Shown here: positions 1 through 11,297 of the stretch, piece after piece | Layout: the number at the start of each line of letters is the position of its first letter | Numbering within the stretch: the stretch's first letter is position 1 | Notes under the pieces: model-generated | The model's input: only the letters and a program-made list of their open reading frames with translations | What the model was told of the DNA's origin: nothing | Databases searched by the model: none | Source of the DNA: Siphonodentalium dalli | Taxonomy: Eukaryota > Mollusca > Scaphopoda > Gadilida > Siphonodentaliidae | Assembly (NCBI GenBank): GCA_032622095.1 | Contig: CP136061.1 | Location: forward strand, 60,343,301 to 60,407,300 | Direction: 5' to 3' | Length of the DNA: 64,000 nucleotides | Program-made: the position numbers and the translations under genes

Positions 1-252
1 TTGGGTTTTTGCTCAACCAAAAAGTCATTGTGGAATAGACCTATGTCTAGTTACACTTTAATATGCCATAGTTGAACTGAGATGGTAAAGGATCTACATA
101 AATCTTAAAATAGTTCAATATGGAACCAACAATTACAGTCTCCATTATTATTTTGCGAAGAGGGACGGGTGCGAATTTCAGCACCCATGAATTGAAAATT
201 ACGAATGCGTACGGGTGCGAGAGCAATCACTCCTGTCTCCTGGGAAGGACTG
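1..252 (+). mobile_element. Right part of a CAGTCCTTCCC-ended MITE, cut by window edge
   Basis: The sequence from base 1 matches the interior and right end of two complete copies at 37328-37664 and 45736-46058, ending in GGGAAGGACTG at 252. The left end lies before the window. It sits in an intron of the DCAF6-like gene. Short reading frames here (120-411) fall wholly or partly inside the repeat and are not genes. Confidence 0.8.
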
Positions 253-677
253 GGGTCAAGTCCAGTCTCTTTGAAAAGCCGACGAAAATCCTATATCAGA
301 TGTACATCTCTAGAACTCTCTATTAATATTAGGTTCTGTTTTGAAGGGATTCCCTCTATTTCATTAGAGAGTGCTGCAGACTACGTGCGATTTCATTGGT
401 TTATGGCATAACAGATCACTTCACAGATCTGAGGTCAATGACGCATTGACAATTTTCCCCAATCATTGTCAAACTCAACTATTTTTGGAAAACTGAATAC
501 AGGCGATATATCCTTAATTCATTTTACTCATCGCAATATAGTAGACATCAATTTTTAGTTTTTATCAGTCAACGATATTCATGACTGATTATTCTTTCGC
601 ATCTTGTTGTATTTATAACTATTTCTAAATAATATGAGGACTTAATTGCATATTCTCTTCTCTATTTCTTTTTGTAG

Positions 678-766
678 TACTTGCAACTAGTGGCATCGAT
701 TATGATGTCAAGATTTGGACTCCAAGTGAATCGGAATCCAGCTTCAAAATGGAAGAATCGTCTGAG
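678..766 (+). CDS. DCAF6: DCAF6-like exon, last WD40 repeat
   Basis: The acceptor follows a pyrimidine tract (ctatttctttttgtag) and the donor is GAG|GTTGTT. The first two bases complete a codon from the previous exon and the exon ends in phase 0. It encodes [19 protein letters not shown] and then an acidic/Ser-rich stretch. The GxDxDVKIW motif is the last strand of a WD repeat and is strongly conserved among DCAF6 and DCAF8 proteins. The donor lacks the GTAAG/GTGAG consensus, so the 3' edge is the least certain part of the exon. Confidence 0.88.
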
Positions 767-2796
767 GTTGTTATATTATTTTGTGTTTTATATTATATTC
801 TTAAACATTTGAAAATCTTTTGATATTCAATATGATTGATATACCACGATATCAATATAGAACTTCTTCGGGTGAAACCCGGCAGAAAATAAGTGGAAAA
901 TACTGTCTCTTTACCCCAATGATGGACTTCTATCATGACAAAACCATTCTTGGAAGGGCCTTATCAGAGTTTAGGCCCATCTAAAATTGTTTGAGACTAA
1001 AACTTGCATTCCATAGGCTTATATGTGGCTCTATAAAATAGAGCAATATTAGTGTAAACATATTTTTATTTCCAAATCCAAACAAATAACATAATATACA
1101 GATGACACATATAAGCAAAATAGAAATGTTAATATATGGAAATGAGGATCAGACAGCAAGCCTGAGGGCTTATATGAAGTCATTTCCTCTTTGGCTACAT
1201 GCCCTGTCCCCAATAAGTGAGGGAGGGGTATAGTTCAGACGGGAAGGGTTGGAAATAATGTTTTTTTGGAGAATTGGAGATATATAACAGTATTTGAGTT
1301 AGGGATGAAAAAAGAAGGAAGATAGTGTTAGGGATAGAAGGAGGCAGAGAGAGAGAAAAGAGAGAGAGAGGGGAAGGAGAAAATAGAAGACAAGAGAGGG
1401 ACAGATGAAGTCGTGAGATAATGAGTGGTTCGGAATTTTCAATGACTGGGTTGTTACGTGAATTAAAAATGATACTTGTATATAGTAATTGTCAGGTGCC
1501 GTGGGAGGGGGTCAATCACAATTGCTGTTAACTGGTTAACAGCAATATTAAGGGGGTCTTATACACTCTGAGGTAAATGTAAAAAGTGAATAACATTCCT
1601 GTATGTGGACCTAAGCATAATACCATAAATGTTGATTTGATATGTCCCTGGATCAGTTTTTATTTTTTTATTTTTATTTATATAAGTTATTTACGCTGTA
1701 TACGTACAGTGATGTCATACAAAAATATATGAAAGCAAGCAAATCATTTTAATAATTATGGTGACACCATAGGTGGGGCGGGGCGGGGGTCCTTGCACAC
1801 TCGCCATTCATTCTCACAATAAAGCATATTGATCAGTGTTTATAAATGACATGACATACAAAAATACCATAACAAATTACATTCGGCTGTCAAAAACATA
1901 TAGTGATATTTCAGTCTGTGTACACATATATCATTAAAAACAATACATATGTTGGTTTGGTAGCTGGTTCCAGTTCTTGTATTGAGGGTATATGGGTTTT
2001 GTATCATGATTGTTTTGATTGCCTTATTGAGTATATGGATGGGATCAAATTTGTCTAAGCATGTTGATGTAACAATGATTATTTCTTAAACATAGGAAGA
2101 TGCCTATCTGTATACTATTATCAATACTCTAATATTAACAAGCATAAATAGTTTTTGCTGGTTGACCCATGACTCTTTGCTTTTCATATTAACGAGGATA
2201 AATTGTTCTGGCTGGCTAATTCATGACTTTGCTTTTCATATTGACAAGCATAAATTGTTTAACCGGCTGACCCATGACTGTTTGCTTTTCAGCTAATTAA
2301 TAGAAATAATGTGATGCTGGAAGAAACCAGAGATACGATCACGGTACCAGCCGCTTTCATGCTGAGAGTCCTCGCTTCTCTAAACCAAATCAGAGCAGGT
2401 AATCACAAAATAGTAGGATTATGCAGATATTCGTTTCAGGCCAGGGACCAGCCGAGAGGGTAATTTGGATGAAGAAGTCGCCATAGCGCCATTCAGTTCG
2501 CCTTATTTTTGCAGTAGTGCATAGTGCAAGTCACCCTGAAAATTTATTGTTTACCGACAAAATCGACAAAATGCTCCAAATAATTCATGATAATTGCACA
2601 CAATACTCCACTATTAGATCAAATCAGGTCAGAGCCAAATATATCAACCCTTAATAGTTACTAATAAAATTATTATCATTGTCATGTTATTAATATATAT
2701 ATTCTCTTGTTAGTGTATTAATTGTTTCCTTCAGGGCGCCAGTCATCTAATCCAGACTCATCTAGTGACAGTTCTACTGATGCCGAGGAACCGTGA
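678..2796 (+). CDS. DCAF6: DCAF6-like WD40 protein, C-terminal three coding exons
   Basis: Three exons (678-766, 2293-2398, 2735-2796) join in phase and end in TGA. They encode the last WD40 blade and C-terminal tail of a DCAF6/NRIP-type protein. Family knowledge: DCAF6 is a substrate receptor of the CUL4-DDB1 ubiquitin ligase and, in vertebrates, a nuclear receptor-interacting protein. Seen: [10 protein letters not shown], a final WD repeat strand typical of the DCAF6/DCAF8 group, then [20 protein letters not shown], which matches the DCAF6 tail as I recall it, then a short Ser/Asp/Glu-rich end. The DCAF8 tail differs, so DCAF6 is preferred. The earlier WD40 exons lie upstream of the window. 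The gene runs towards the SH3KBP1-like gene (convergent). Confidence 0.9.
767..2292 (+). other. DCAF6-like intron with purine tract and dispersed repeat
   Basis: No coding sequence seen. About 1335-1410 is almost pure A/G on this strand, with a short GA repeat. The stretch around 1040-1110 matches, in reverse complement, sequence near 46760-46850 (shared words such as TTTGGATTTGGAAATAAAA), so it is a dispersed repeat of unknown class. The motif cataaattgtt is repeated imperfectly three times at about 2140-2270, just before the next acceptor. Confidence 0.6.
2293..2398 (+). CDS. DCAF6: DCAF6-like exon, conserved C-terminal helix
   Basis: The acceptor is tttgcttttcag and the donor is GCAG|GTAATC. 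The exon enters in phase 0 and leaves one base over. It encodes [20 protein letters not shown] followed by a helical stretch ([15 protein letters not shown]). This is the most diagnostic segment for DCAF6: known DCAF6 proteins have a closely similar MLEETR-TITVPA-FMLR-LASLN block after the last WD repeat. It probably packs against the base of the propeller (inference). Confidence 0.92.
2735..2796 (+). CDS. DCAF6: DCAF6-like terminal exon with stop codon
   Basis: The acceptor is attgtttccttcag. The two leading bases complete the Gly codon left by the previous exon. It encodes [19 protein letters not shown] and TGA (2794-2796). The Ser/Asp/Glu-rich tail is low-complexity, as in the acidic DCAF6 C terminus. 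Confidence 0.87.
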
Positions 2797-3027
2797 TGAT
2801 TGATCTGTGGTCACAGTGACTGAGAATCTGAGAAAAACACATAATATAACAAGGTTCATATGTTAGTCTGGAATCATGGAAAGTTTTGGAACTCATTATT
2901 TTTCGCTCTCTTGGGAAATAGTTTGGAAAATTTACCATATATTTGGCAGAAGTCTATAACGTCATGGAATTACTAGAATAGACGTGAAATATACTTGGGC
3001 ATCATGGGACTGGGGTAACTATGAGTA
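2797..3027 (+). other. Probable 3' UTR of the DCAF6-like gene
   Basis: This follows the stop codon and contains no repeat that I recognise. No AATAAA is seen here. The nearest plus-strand AATAAA is at 3663-3668, beyond the MITE at 3028-3427, so the UTR either uses a variant signal or includes the MITE hairpins. No terminator can be fixed from sequence alone. Confidence 0.4.
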
Positions 3028-3427
3028 TTAACCCTTTACCCAACAAACCGGCCAAAACCGGCCAAATAAAGCTTCAACAGCCTAAAATATCTTCGGTCTG
3101 TCTCAATAGAACCATACAAATATGGATATCATTGGAACCGGCTCCTTGACCACATTGTGATAGTTACAGTTATGCCCTGTGCCAATGCATTCTCTTATAT
3201 ATGCGAGTCGACCATAGGTCGCCTCGCATATATAAGAGAATGCATTGGCCTAAACAAAATCTTGTTTTAACACTTTCTACAATTTTTTCTTACATTCTTT
3301 AACAATTTTATAATTTTTAATGTGTTCAGCCAATGCATTCTCTTATATATGCGAGGCGACCTATGGTCGACTCGCATATATAAGAGAATGCATTGGCACA
3401 GGGCCCTTCTGTTGGGTAAAGGATTAA
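3028..3427 (+). mobile_element. TTAA MITE, CCCTTTACCCAACA type, double hairpin (copy 1)
   Basis: Flanked by TTAA at 3028-3031 and 3424-3427. It starts CCCTTTACCCAACA and ends in the complementary TGTTGGGTAAAGG. Inside are two near-perfect 70-bp hairpins (about 3183-3252 and 3331-3399) with arms starting CCAATGCATTCTCTTATATA. A second copy in the opposite orientation is at 44916-45312. It is non-autonomous, with no coding capacity. TTAA duplication plus CCC ends suggests piggyBac-type mobilisation. Confidence 0.88.
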
Positions 3428-3871
3428 GAGCTAGTCAAGTCTGGAATTAATTTTTTGTTCATACTCATATATGATTCATACTGATACTCCAAGTGCATAG
3501 GAGACCAATATCTAAATTTCTCCAAATGTACTTAAGAGTTTTGACATTATCTTGGGTGCAGTTAATATATATTGTTCATTGCAACAACAGCTATGTTATT
3601 TTGAACTATCGTAATACTGATAAGAACAAGTCACAATATATAAGCGTCAGAGTATGTTCCATAATAAACAATGATCAATCAACAATGATGCAGTGTCAGA
3701 CCCCAGTATCATTTGACTGAAATAAGAAACAAATAGCTGTAAATTTTATGGAAAAAAAAATGAATTCGCCTTTTCAGAAGAATCTCAATTTTAGACTTCA
3801 TGACATTTATACTTCATGACTTTTCATTAACTGTCATTTCTCACAGGCTAAAAAAGGGAGAAGCTACACAT

Positions 3872-4139
3872 TTAACCTTTTCTTTACTAAATGGATCCTT
3901 CCACTCAGTTATAAAAGTATTCATTGGAATGGTCTGTTATTCTTTTGGAGGGGTTTCCCCAGGCAAAATGAGGAGACGACAGACATACTAAATGATAATA
4001 CATCTGCAGAAGGATTACTGTTAATTGGTGGGAATTGTTGAGATAACAAGTTCAACAATCGACGTTTGTTGAACTTTATTATCTCAATATTTCATAAGAG
4101 AACTACTCTTTAATGAGTATTTAGTATAGAAATGGTTAA
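3872..4139 (+). mobile_element. TTAA MITE, CCTTTCTTTACTAAATGG type (copy 1)
   Basis: It starts TTAACC near 3872 and ends AGAAATGG-TTAA at 4136-4139. It has a central inverted repeat built on GATAACAAGTTCAACAA / TTGTTGAACTTTATTATC. Other copies of the same family are at 12789-13030, 15283-15561, 27165-27393, 37982-38199 and 40367-40634, with a fragment at 34480-34535. No coding capacity. Confidence 0.85.
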
Positions 4140-4345
4140 CGCTTTCATGACGGGAACTGCCCTGGTGCATCATTAAAGTTCCTGTGCCAGTGAAATCTCT
4201 TATGTATGCTGTTCTCCCATAGGGAGCCTTGCATAATTATATAGGTGAATGCACTGGCTTACAAGTTATAGTAAATATTGTTAGGCCAATGCATTCTCTT
4301 ATATATGTGAGGCTCCCTACAGGGTTTTCGCAATATTTCAATTGA
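4136..4345 (+). mobile_element. TTAA MITE, CTTTCATGACGGGAGC type, right-truncated
   Basis: It begins at the same TTAA (4136-4139) that ends the preceding element, then GCTTTCATGACGGGAACTG. It contains the first hairpin (about 4192-4260) and the start of a second (4293-4325). It then decays without the usual GGAAGGGTTAA terminus. Confidence 0.75.
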
Positions 4346-4463
4346 GGGTATGAAGCTCACACCATCCATGCACAGGTGCTTGTTGTGAAATTATTAAATT
4401 TTGTTTACATTTTACAACTTTTTGCTCAGATCTTTGAAATATGTGAAGGATTGTATCCAAATG

Positions 4464-4570
4464 TACAGTAATATTTTAAATAATTGACTCCTTAACCACA
4501 GCAGAATTATGGATAACTTTTCAGGATTTAGTCGGAAATATGGCTTGTTGCCATTCATTGGAAAGCTCTC
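4464..4570 (+). mobile_element. Half copy of the TA-flanked palindromic MITE
   Basis: Left arm only: TACAGTAATATTTTAAATAA through to GAAAGCTCTC, the centre of the palindrome in complete copies (60934-61141). The right arm is absent. Confidence 0.75.
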
Positions 4571-4745
4571 ACATGGAATCTGCGATAAATTATAAAATAA
4601 TTTTTCTGTGAGAATGAAGAATCCTTTCACTGATCAATTTTGGAGCATGGTATAATATAGTGTCCACATATTGCCTGTAGTTCTTGATCACACAAATAAT
4701 TCATTGTTGACTATCACAACATTTTTCATGGATCCTAGATGGCAC

Positions 4746-4799
4746 CCCCCTGTGCACACAATATATGGAGTGCCCCCTGTGCACACAATATATGGAGTG
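4746..4799. repeat. Two tandem 27-bp units
   Basis: The 27-bp unit starting CCCCCTGTGCACACAATATA occurs twice without a mismatch. The surrounding open frame is only 90 codons, repeats PPVHTIYGV, and has no recognisable domain, so I do not call a gene. Confidence 0.9.
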
Positions 4800-5437
4800 G
4801 CAATGTCACAACAAATTGCCGCTCAAGTGAAGGCCTGTAAAGTGCTTAAATTGTTACAAGGGGCCATGAATAGCTTTGATTTTCGCTCATACATACAACA
4901 TTCACTCATTGAATGCATAATTGAAGATCTTGGAAAAACTTGAAAACAATATCAAGATGGCTTTGAAATGCTTTGATTTTGAGAACAGAGGTCCTTGAAA
5001 ATTGTCACAAAATGGACTTGAATTTCTATTGGTCTGACCTGTGTGAATCCTGTATTGGAATTTGTTCACTCCGGCTCACTTGTGTCTGAATTATTATATC
5101 TTCAGAGGTTCTGGTTAAAAGTTGTGCGCTCTTTTTTCTTAGTTAAATATTTTAACGACAAGCCCCTGTGTATCCATTTTGATGTTTTGTGTTATTCCTT
5201 TAAATTTCATACAAAATCTGATATCTTTCTCATCAGGTATTGTTTCATGTTTTAGATTATGTGTTAATAATTTGATGCATTGTAATGTATGGTATATTTT
5301 TATGATATTCTGCTATGTTTTGTTTTACGGTCTCTCTTCTAAACACTATCTATAAAGATTTCGGGCTGTTCAATTATTCATGGTCGAAGACACCGGTTTC
5401 TGTCACAAAAAATAATTTTTTCTTTTCTCACTTTTTT

Positions 5438-6190
5438 AGCTCAACTTGACAAAGTTAAGTTTGAGCTATTGCCATGGGTTGGCATCCATCGTCCAGCCTG
5501 GCAGGCATCCATCAACAGTTTCCTTCAGCACCCCCTACTGCCACATCCCTCATCCGATTGTCACCAAATGTCATATGGATCTTTGGGGTGACTAGATGGC
5601 AGCCTTCAATTGTTTCCGAAATTTGTTTAAAAACATGGCTACCTGCAGCCATCTTGGATTTCACATTTGAATTGTTTTTGCCAAATTACAGGCATGTTTA
5701 GGATCACCTAGATAGGAGCTATCAAATTTGAACAATTTTCTATGAAAAAAATGGCCGCTGGCAGCCATCGTGTCTATTACTCTTTGCATGACTAAATCCT
5801 TTGACACACACTACAGGCCACATCCCTCATCCGATCATCACCAAATTCATCTGGATCTTCAGGAGTTACCACTAGATGGGCTCCATAAATTGTCTCTGAT
5901 TGTTGTTTACAAACACATCCTTGAATTTACTCTTTGCATGACTAAAACATTCAGCACATCCTATAAACCACATCCCTCATTTGACCATCACCAAACTTCA
6001 TATGGATCTTCGGGGTGACCTCTAGATAGGAGCTATCAATTTTCAGAAATTTGTTAAAAGACATGGCCACCAACTGCCTTCTTGGATTTCGCACATGAAT
6101 TCATCGGCACACTCTGCGGCCCACATTTAATGTAAACTTGTTTTGAAATTACAGGCATGTTTAGAATCGCCTCTAAATGAGAACTATAGA
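5438..6190 (+). repeat. Degenerate tandem-unit element starting AGCTCAACTT
   Basis: It starts with a short inverted pair (AGCTCAACTT / AAGTTTGAGCT). It then repeats a block of roughly 150-180 bp with the recurring phrases ACATCCCTCATCCGATCATC, CACCAAATTCATATGGATCTTC and GGGTGACCTCTAGATAGGAG. A related element in the opposite orientation is at 31250-32155. Reading frames inside reflect the repeat, not genes. Confidence 0.7.
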
Positions 6191-6244
6191 ATTTGAAATT
6201 TTTTTGAATGAAAACATGTCAAATTGCTATGATTGACCAGGGTG

Positions 6245-6634
6245 TTAACCGTTCAGACTTTCAGTGCCAGGGGCCGATCTCTTCGGCCCTAACATTTTAT
6301 TTTTTTTTAGATTTTTTTTGGGTTGAATTTTTTTTGGGTATGCTTAAGCATGCTATAGCGAATTTAAAAACAAACTGGATAAAACCTTAGGGGCATGTTA
6401 TAACTCAAAACTATCACCAAGTATTCATAGTAATAATTTTGATGCCCATGAAAAACATAATATTCCCTAACCCTAAACAGTAAAAAATAATAACAAATGA
6501 TGAAAAATTGTTATGCCAATGCATTCTCCTATATATGCGAGGCGACCTATGGTCGACTCGCATATAGAAGAGAATGCAATGGCACAGGGTATATGGGTTA
6601 ACACAAAAATCGGAACTGGCACTGAAAGGGTTAA
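6245..6634 (-). mobile_element. TTAA MITE, CCCTTTCAGTGCCA type (copy 3, damaged left end)
   Basis: It runs from GTTAACC at about 6245 to CTGAAAGGG-TTAA (6631-6634) and carries one hairpin at about 6513-6580. The left end has extra bases between TTAACC and TTTCAGTGCCAGGGGCC. It is inserted in a repeat related to 18633-18817. Confidence 0.75.
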
Positions 6635-6641
6635 TAGAACA

Positions 6642-6797
6642 TATTCGTTGATTTAATGTGGTTGATTGACTGTAACATGGTGTGACATTTACGACGTGGA
6701 GCATATATTCAACATCGTCGCTCCATGACTAGGTTGAACATAAACTCCAAGCCATCGATGTCACACCATGTTACCATCAATTGACCTTAATAACTTA
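6642..6797. repeat. Palindromic repeat with AACATGGTGTGACA arms
   Basis: The inverted arms AACATGGTGTGACA and TGTCACACCATGTTACC surround a spacer that is itself partly inverted (GGAGC / GCTCC). A cleaner copy is at 18668-18817, where the outer arms extend to ATACGTTATTGT. Confidence 0.7.
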
Positions 6798-7881
6798 TAA
6801 TATAACTATTATAGTTAAATATGACTATTACAAAACAATATTTTGGCAAATTTTATTGCATATATGAATTACTGTTAGCTGTTGCAACTATATGATAGGT
6901 GTCATCTTGCTATACCATAAGAAACCACTCCATTGGAAATTTCTGTTGCACCCAGAGTTCATGCTGGCGGAAAATTATTTTGCCTAAAAACTGGCCATTT
7001 CCCAATTTTTTTGGCCAATTTTCAGAAACTTTGGCCAATTGAAAATCAAATTATGGGATCATCGAGAAAACCGAAAAAAATAAATTATAATGAAACATCG
7101 AGTTGGACAACAGTGATAATGGAAATGCGCAGATATGGGAGCCGGTGAAACTGAAATAGGTCTAGACGTCAATGTATATCAATATAAATAAGACCTGATT
7201 CGCTGACAATGTTTTAGTTTGAAACCACCAAGCCGTAAAGTATTGTCACACGATTAAAAAAATACACCTTTCTAGATGCTAATCATTATTGTTTTGAAGG
7301 CCATTAAATCCTAAACAAACAAACAATCATTGTTATGATATTAAAGGAAGCATGTGTGACTTTTGATAAATTGTTATTCTTACACAGGCGAGCAACTGCT
7401 GATTGCCTGTTAACGATTTAAGGTTTAATGGAGATCTAATGGTAAATTGAGAGGTGATTGTCTTGAAACTTTTTGTCCCAATGAAATTTTCCTTGGCCAT
7501 TTTCCAAAATATGTAGGCCATAGGCCAATTTGACCACCGACAGTGTGAACCTTGGTTTCACAGCTTGTGGAATATCAGCGAAAGCTGGAGAAACACAGCT
7601 TAGAAATCTGTTCTGATGTGTGATATCTAACTGCATTTGAATGTGATAACTTTTTCTTCTATTTATGTACAGTTGTCAGAAAAAAAATGACAGTGTTGAA
7701 ATATTTTATTATTTGTGCACGAAATAAGCAAACTATATTCACTTTATAAAAGAAATCATACCAGGCTCTTACATTTTTTAAATGATTGTTTTGTAAATTG
7801 AGTTATCTCTCTTTCATCAGATTAATTTATCACCACTCATCATTTCTAATGGTAATAGTTACAAAATATGGTGTTTGTCAG

Positions 7882-8320
7882 CAAGCCTGGAAATAGTAGT
7901 GACTGACATTTGCAGAATGAGGCCCCCAGAGGGTGAATTTAGTGACGTTACCCCGCACTGTGGGCTAGCATCACCAAATTCACCCTCTGGGAACCTCATT
8001 CTTCTTAGGCCTCAACTTCTATGGGGAACTTAGGATCAGATTGAAGTTCTCCAGTTGAAGTTGATGATGTTCACCCATTAGTCACCTTGGTTTTCATTTA
8101 ACTTCTGCAAATTCGGGGATATAGAAACTGAACAGAAGGGAGAAAGTAACTAAAAACATCGTTAATTTGAGATGAAAGATATATTCCAGAAGAGGCTAAG
8201 CAGAATGAGGTCCCCAGAGGGTTAAAGTAGTGATGCCAGCCCTCTGTTAGGTAGCTTCACTACATTCACCCTCTGGGTACCTCATTCTGCAAATGTCAGG
8301 AACTCTTATTTCCAGGCTTG
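7882..8320 (+). mobile_element. hAT-type palindromic MITE, long form
   Basis: The ends CAAGCCTGGAAATAG and CTTATTTCCAGGCTTG are flanked by TTTGTCAG on the left and TTTGACAG on the right, an 8-bp duplication with one mismatch. Each half contains a palindrome built on GCAGAATGAGG...GAGGGTGAATT. The central spacer distinguishes the long form from the roughly 245-bp short form. Confidence 0.85.
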
Positions 8321-9998
8321 TTTGACAGACCTGTCTATAATTGACTGTTGTCTGACTGAACACAAATACAAATTAATATTTACCGATAATCGTTCAAAAT
8401 ACCATTACAATGCACAACATTGATAGCAAGTAGTGAAATAAGTACAGTTTGTGTGTAAATTTTAACCATTTTGACTTTTCTAACCTGAATTCAGACCAGG
8501 AACCAGCATCCTATGGTTTCACATGTAACCATAGTAAGGACCACAAGTGCCATAGAAGTTTTACATGTGTAAGTTACAAGATTGGAACATTTTGAGTACT
8601 ATAATCACTAATAATTCACAGGCGTATGTGATTTAGTCTTATAAACTATTGACTTCAATGACTTGAGCGCAAATTTCTATAAACTTGTAATATACACTTG
8701 ATAAAGTTTTACAGTACAGACCCCTGTGGGTTTCATATTGAGATGTCACTTCTGCCCAACGAAATAAGATTTCTACTTGATAAGAGTCCAGTGATCACAT
8801 TTACCAGCTAAGTTTATATATATTTGGGAGGCGACTAATTAAAGTCCTTCTTGTTAGTGCCTACTAGTGGTAGGGTGCACGGAGAGTAAGGATCCATGTT
8901 ATCTCTCTCTCTCTTTGTTTGCGCGCTGAGGTGCTGGGCTAAGGTTTATTATTCCAGATTTGTGCGTTTTTGTTTCCCCAGCTATATGGACCTTACACTA
9001 TATGAGAACGCTCAGATGATGATCACACGCTAACGCCGTGCAGCCCAATAAGGCAATAATTGTGTTGTTGAATTCAATCCAATTATGTGACATCAGAAAC
9101 ACATTGCATAGCTTGTCAATAAAAAAATATGGAACATGTTTTCCATGCCGATAACATTGTGAAATTTTCCAGACGGGCAGGGATTTTTTTTTTTTTTTTT
9201 TAAACCTTTCTGCCGTAAGTGATATAATAGCGGAATATGGTAGATCCATGTGTTTTGAAAATGAGCCAAGCATTGGATAAAAACATGTCTGTTTAATTTA
9301 TTCACTCTGCAGTAAGATCTCTGCCAACGTTGAGCTTAATAATTTACTTATTTTGCTTTTGGGATTGGGAAATACAATAACTATTCACATTGACACTCTA
9401 AAACAGGTAACTTTAGACTAGCTTTCTGGAGAAAATGGGGAAAAAAAATGGAGGCAGGCAAGAAAATCTCAGCCAGGCAGGGTTATCAGAAACAAAGTGG
9501 GGTTTTTTTTGGGCCTAATTGTTCTTGCTGCAATACATGTGTAGGGAGTAGTGACTTCTCTCCGTTAGAAGCCTCTAGGACATTTTCATGACGAGAATGA
9601 TTTGTTATTGGGTGCCCATTTGAGCCCCTCCCCCGACAATGTCTTACGTCACCCAAGCAGTTTGTTCCTTTAATTAAAGAGTTGTTAGATTATTTATTCG
9701 TGTTTATAAGGCTGTGCTGTGTGTACGCGTAAGGTAAGATGTGCTTTATATTATGTTCATGTTTGTTTTAGATGTTTTATTTTTTGGATGTTGAGTTTCT
9801 CTGATATGAATAAATTTATAAAAGTTATTGAGTGTGCTTTAATGTTTCTATTATAGCCCATACACACCGATACAAAGTTACTTGGGATTCTATGCTGGAT
9901 TACTTAACTGTAGCATGCTTATGTTGAGTATGACAAGATAGCTGCTCAGCTGGCATGTTGGTACACTGGGCATTGTTATGTTATTTTACCTCCTTGAT

Positions 9999-10410
9999 CA
10001 GGTCTGGCAATTGCCAATTATAGCTACAATAGCTATTAGCTATATGTAGCTACATTTAAAACAATATTTGACCAATTTGCATTGCATGCATGCATTACCG
10101 CGAGCTGTTGCAACTAAGGGTGAGGGGTATTATGTTGTTGCAACTTATCAAATCACTACCGATTACATTTTGGTTGCATCTGTGTAGATTTGGTTCTGCT
10201 ATGTGATATGGGACTCAGATCCATGTCAGGAAAAAGTAACAATATTGGAATATTTGGTTAATTATACATGAACATGGCAAACAATATTAATTTACAAAGT
10301 TTAAAAAAAATCATGTTCTTGTATATTTAAATGGTTTGTTGGATTGGGTTATCTCTCTTCAACCAGATTCATATGGCAATTGATGCCATATTTGGGAATT
10401 GCCAGACCTG
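9999..10410. mobile_element. MITE with CAGGTCTGGCAATTGCC ends and TTGAT duplication
   Basis: It starts CAGGTCTGGCAATTGCC and ends GGAATTGCCAGACCTG. It is flanked on both sides by TTGAT (9994-9998 and 10411-10415). Interior blocks (ACCGCGAGCTGTTGCAACTA; GGGTTATCTCTCTTCAACCAG) are related to diverged sequence at about 6795-6900 and 7675-7840, an older copy. Confidence 0.8.
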
Positions 10411-10439
10411 TTGATAGAAGCGAATTGTGTGTATACTGG

Positions 10440-10785
10440 TTTACATGCATCAGGCCCTCCGTCCATCCAAGCAAATAGCACAACCATGGATTGTCGGATC
10501 TAAATGAAATTTAGCATGGATGTTTACCACCATGAGGACATTCAGTGGAGTGTTCAATTATTTTGTTTGTGTATTCCGTTCTAGAGTTATTCTTTATCAG
10601 GAAATGTTGATTTTTTCATCCATCTGAGCATATATCACAGTATAGGTTATCGAACCTCGATGAATTTGGTAAAGATGTTGGCCATTAAATTATCAGTGTA
10701 CATCAAGCATTTGTGCATTTCGCAGCAAAAATATTTCTATAGCAACACATGTTTGAAGTTTGCCATTACACAATCTAAACTTTCC
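10440..10785. repeat. Degenerate repeat of the CCGTCCATCC / TTTGGTAAAGATG type
   Basis: Phrases recur at about 150-bp spacing (CCATCCAAGCAAATAGCACA versus CCATCTGAGCATATATCACA; both followed by GGAT/GGTT, a Thr/Glu-like frame and TTGGCC/TTTACC). It looks like two diverged tandem units of a non-coding repeat. Confidence 0.5.
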
Positions 10786-11297
10786 TATTAACTTGATCTC
10801 TAACCTATTACTTATCGATCCATTTCTTTGTTTTGGTCACATGATGCCAGTTTTATTGGGGTATGAAAAGCATGACCCAACTAGCAATTGACCAAAAAGG
10901 GATGACAATTTAAAGTGAAATTCACGATCAATGTTCCCACATGGAATAGAAGAAAAACAAGAGAATCAAGGCAATGATGTTATATATTATAAAATTTGGA
11001 ATGCATATGCCTCTATTTGTTTTACATAGTGTACAGTATAATAACATTGATCTATAGTGAGAGGTTTCTCAGATGAGACATAAAGACATTTGCCTTCCTA
11101 TGGTCTGTGATCTGTTTCTGCAGCCATTTGTCTAAAAAGCATACTCTTGTCGGCAGAAAATGAAACTGTTGTTCAAATTACTAACTGAGATTCTACAAGG
11201 AAAGAAAATATTTCAGGGCTTGAATGTTCTCAAATTTCTATGTGTCACAGGGGACAGGTAGAAATATTTCTTACCTGTCAAATTTTTCCTGGACATC

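Noticed and set aside
1772-1792. G-rich run GGTGGGGCGGGGCGGGGG as a quadruplex
   Set aside because: Only three runs of four or more G; the fourth is GG, so a stable canonical quadruplex is not assured.
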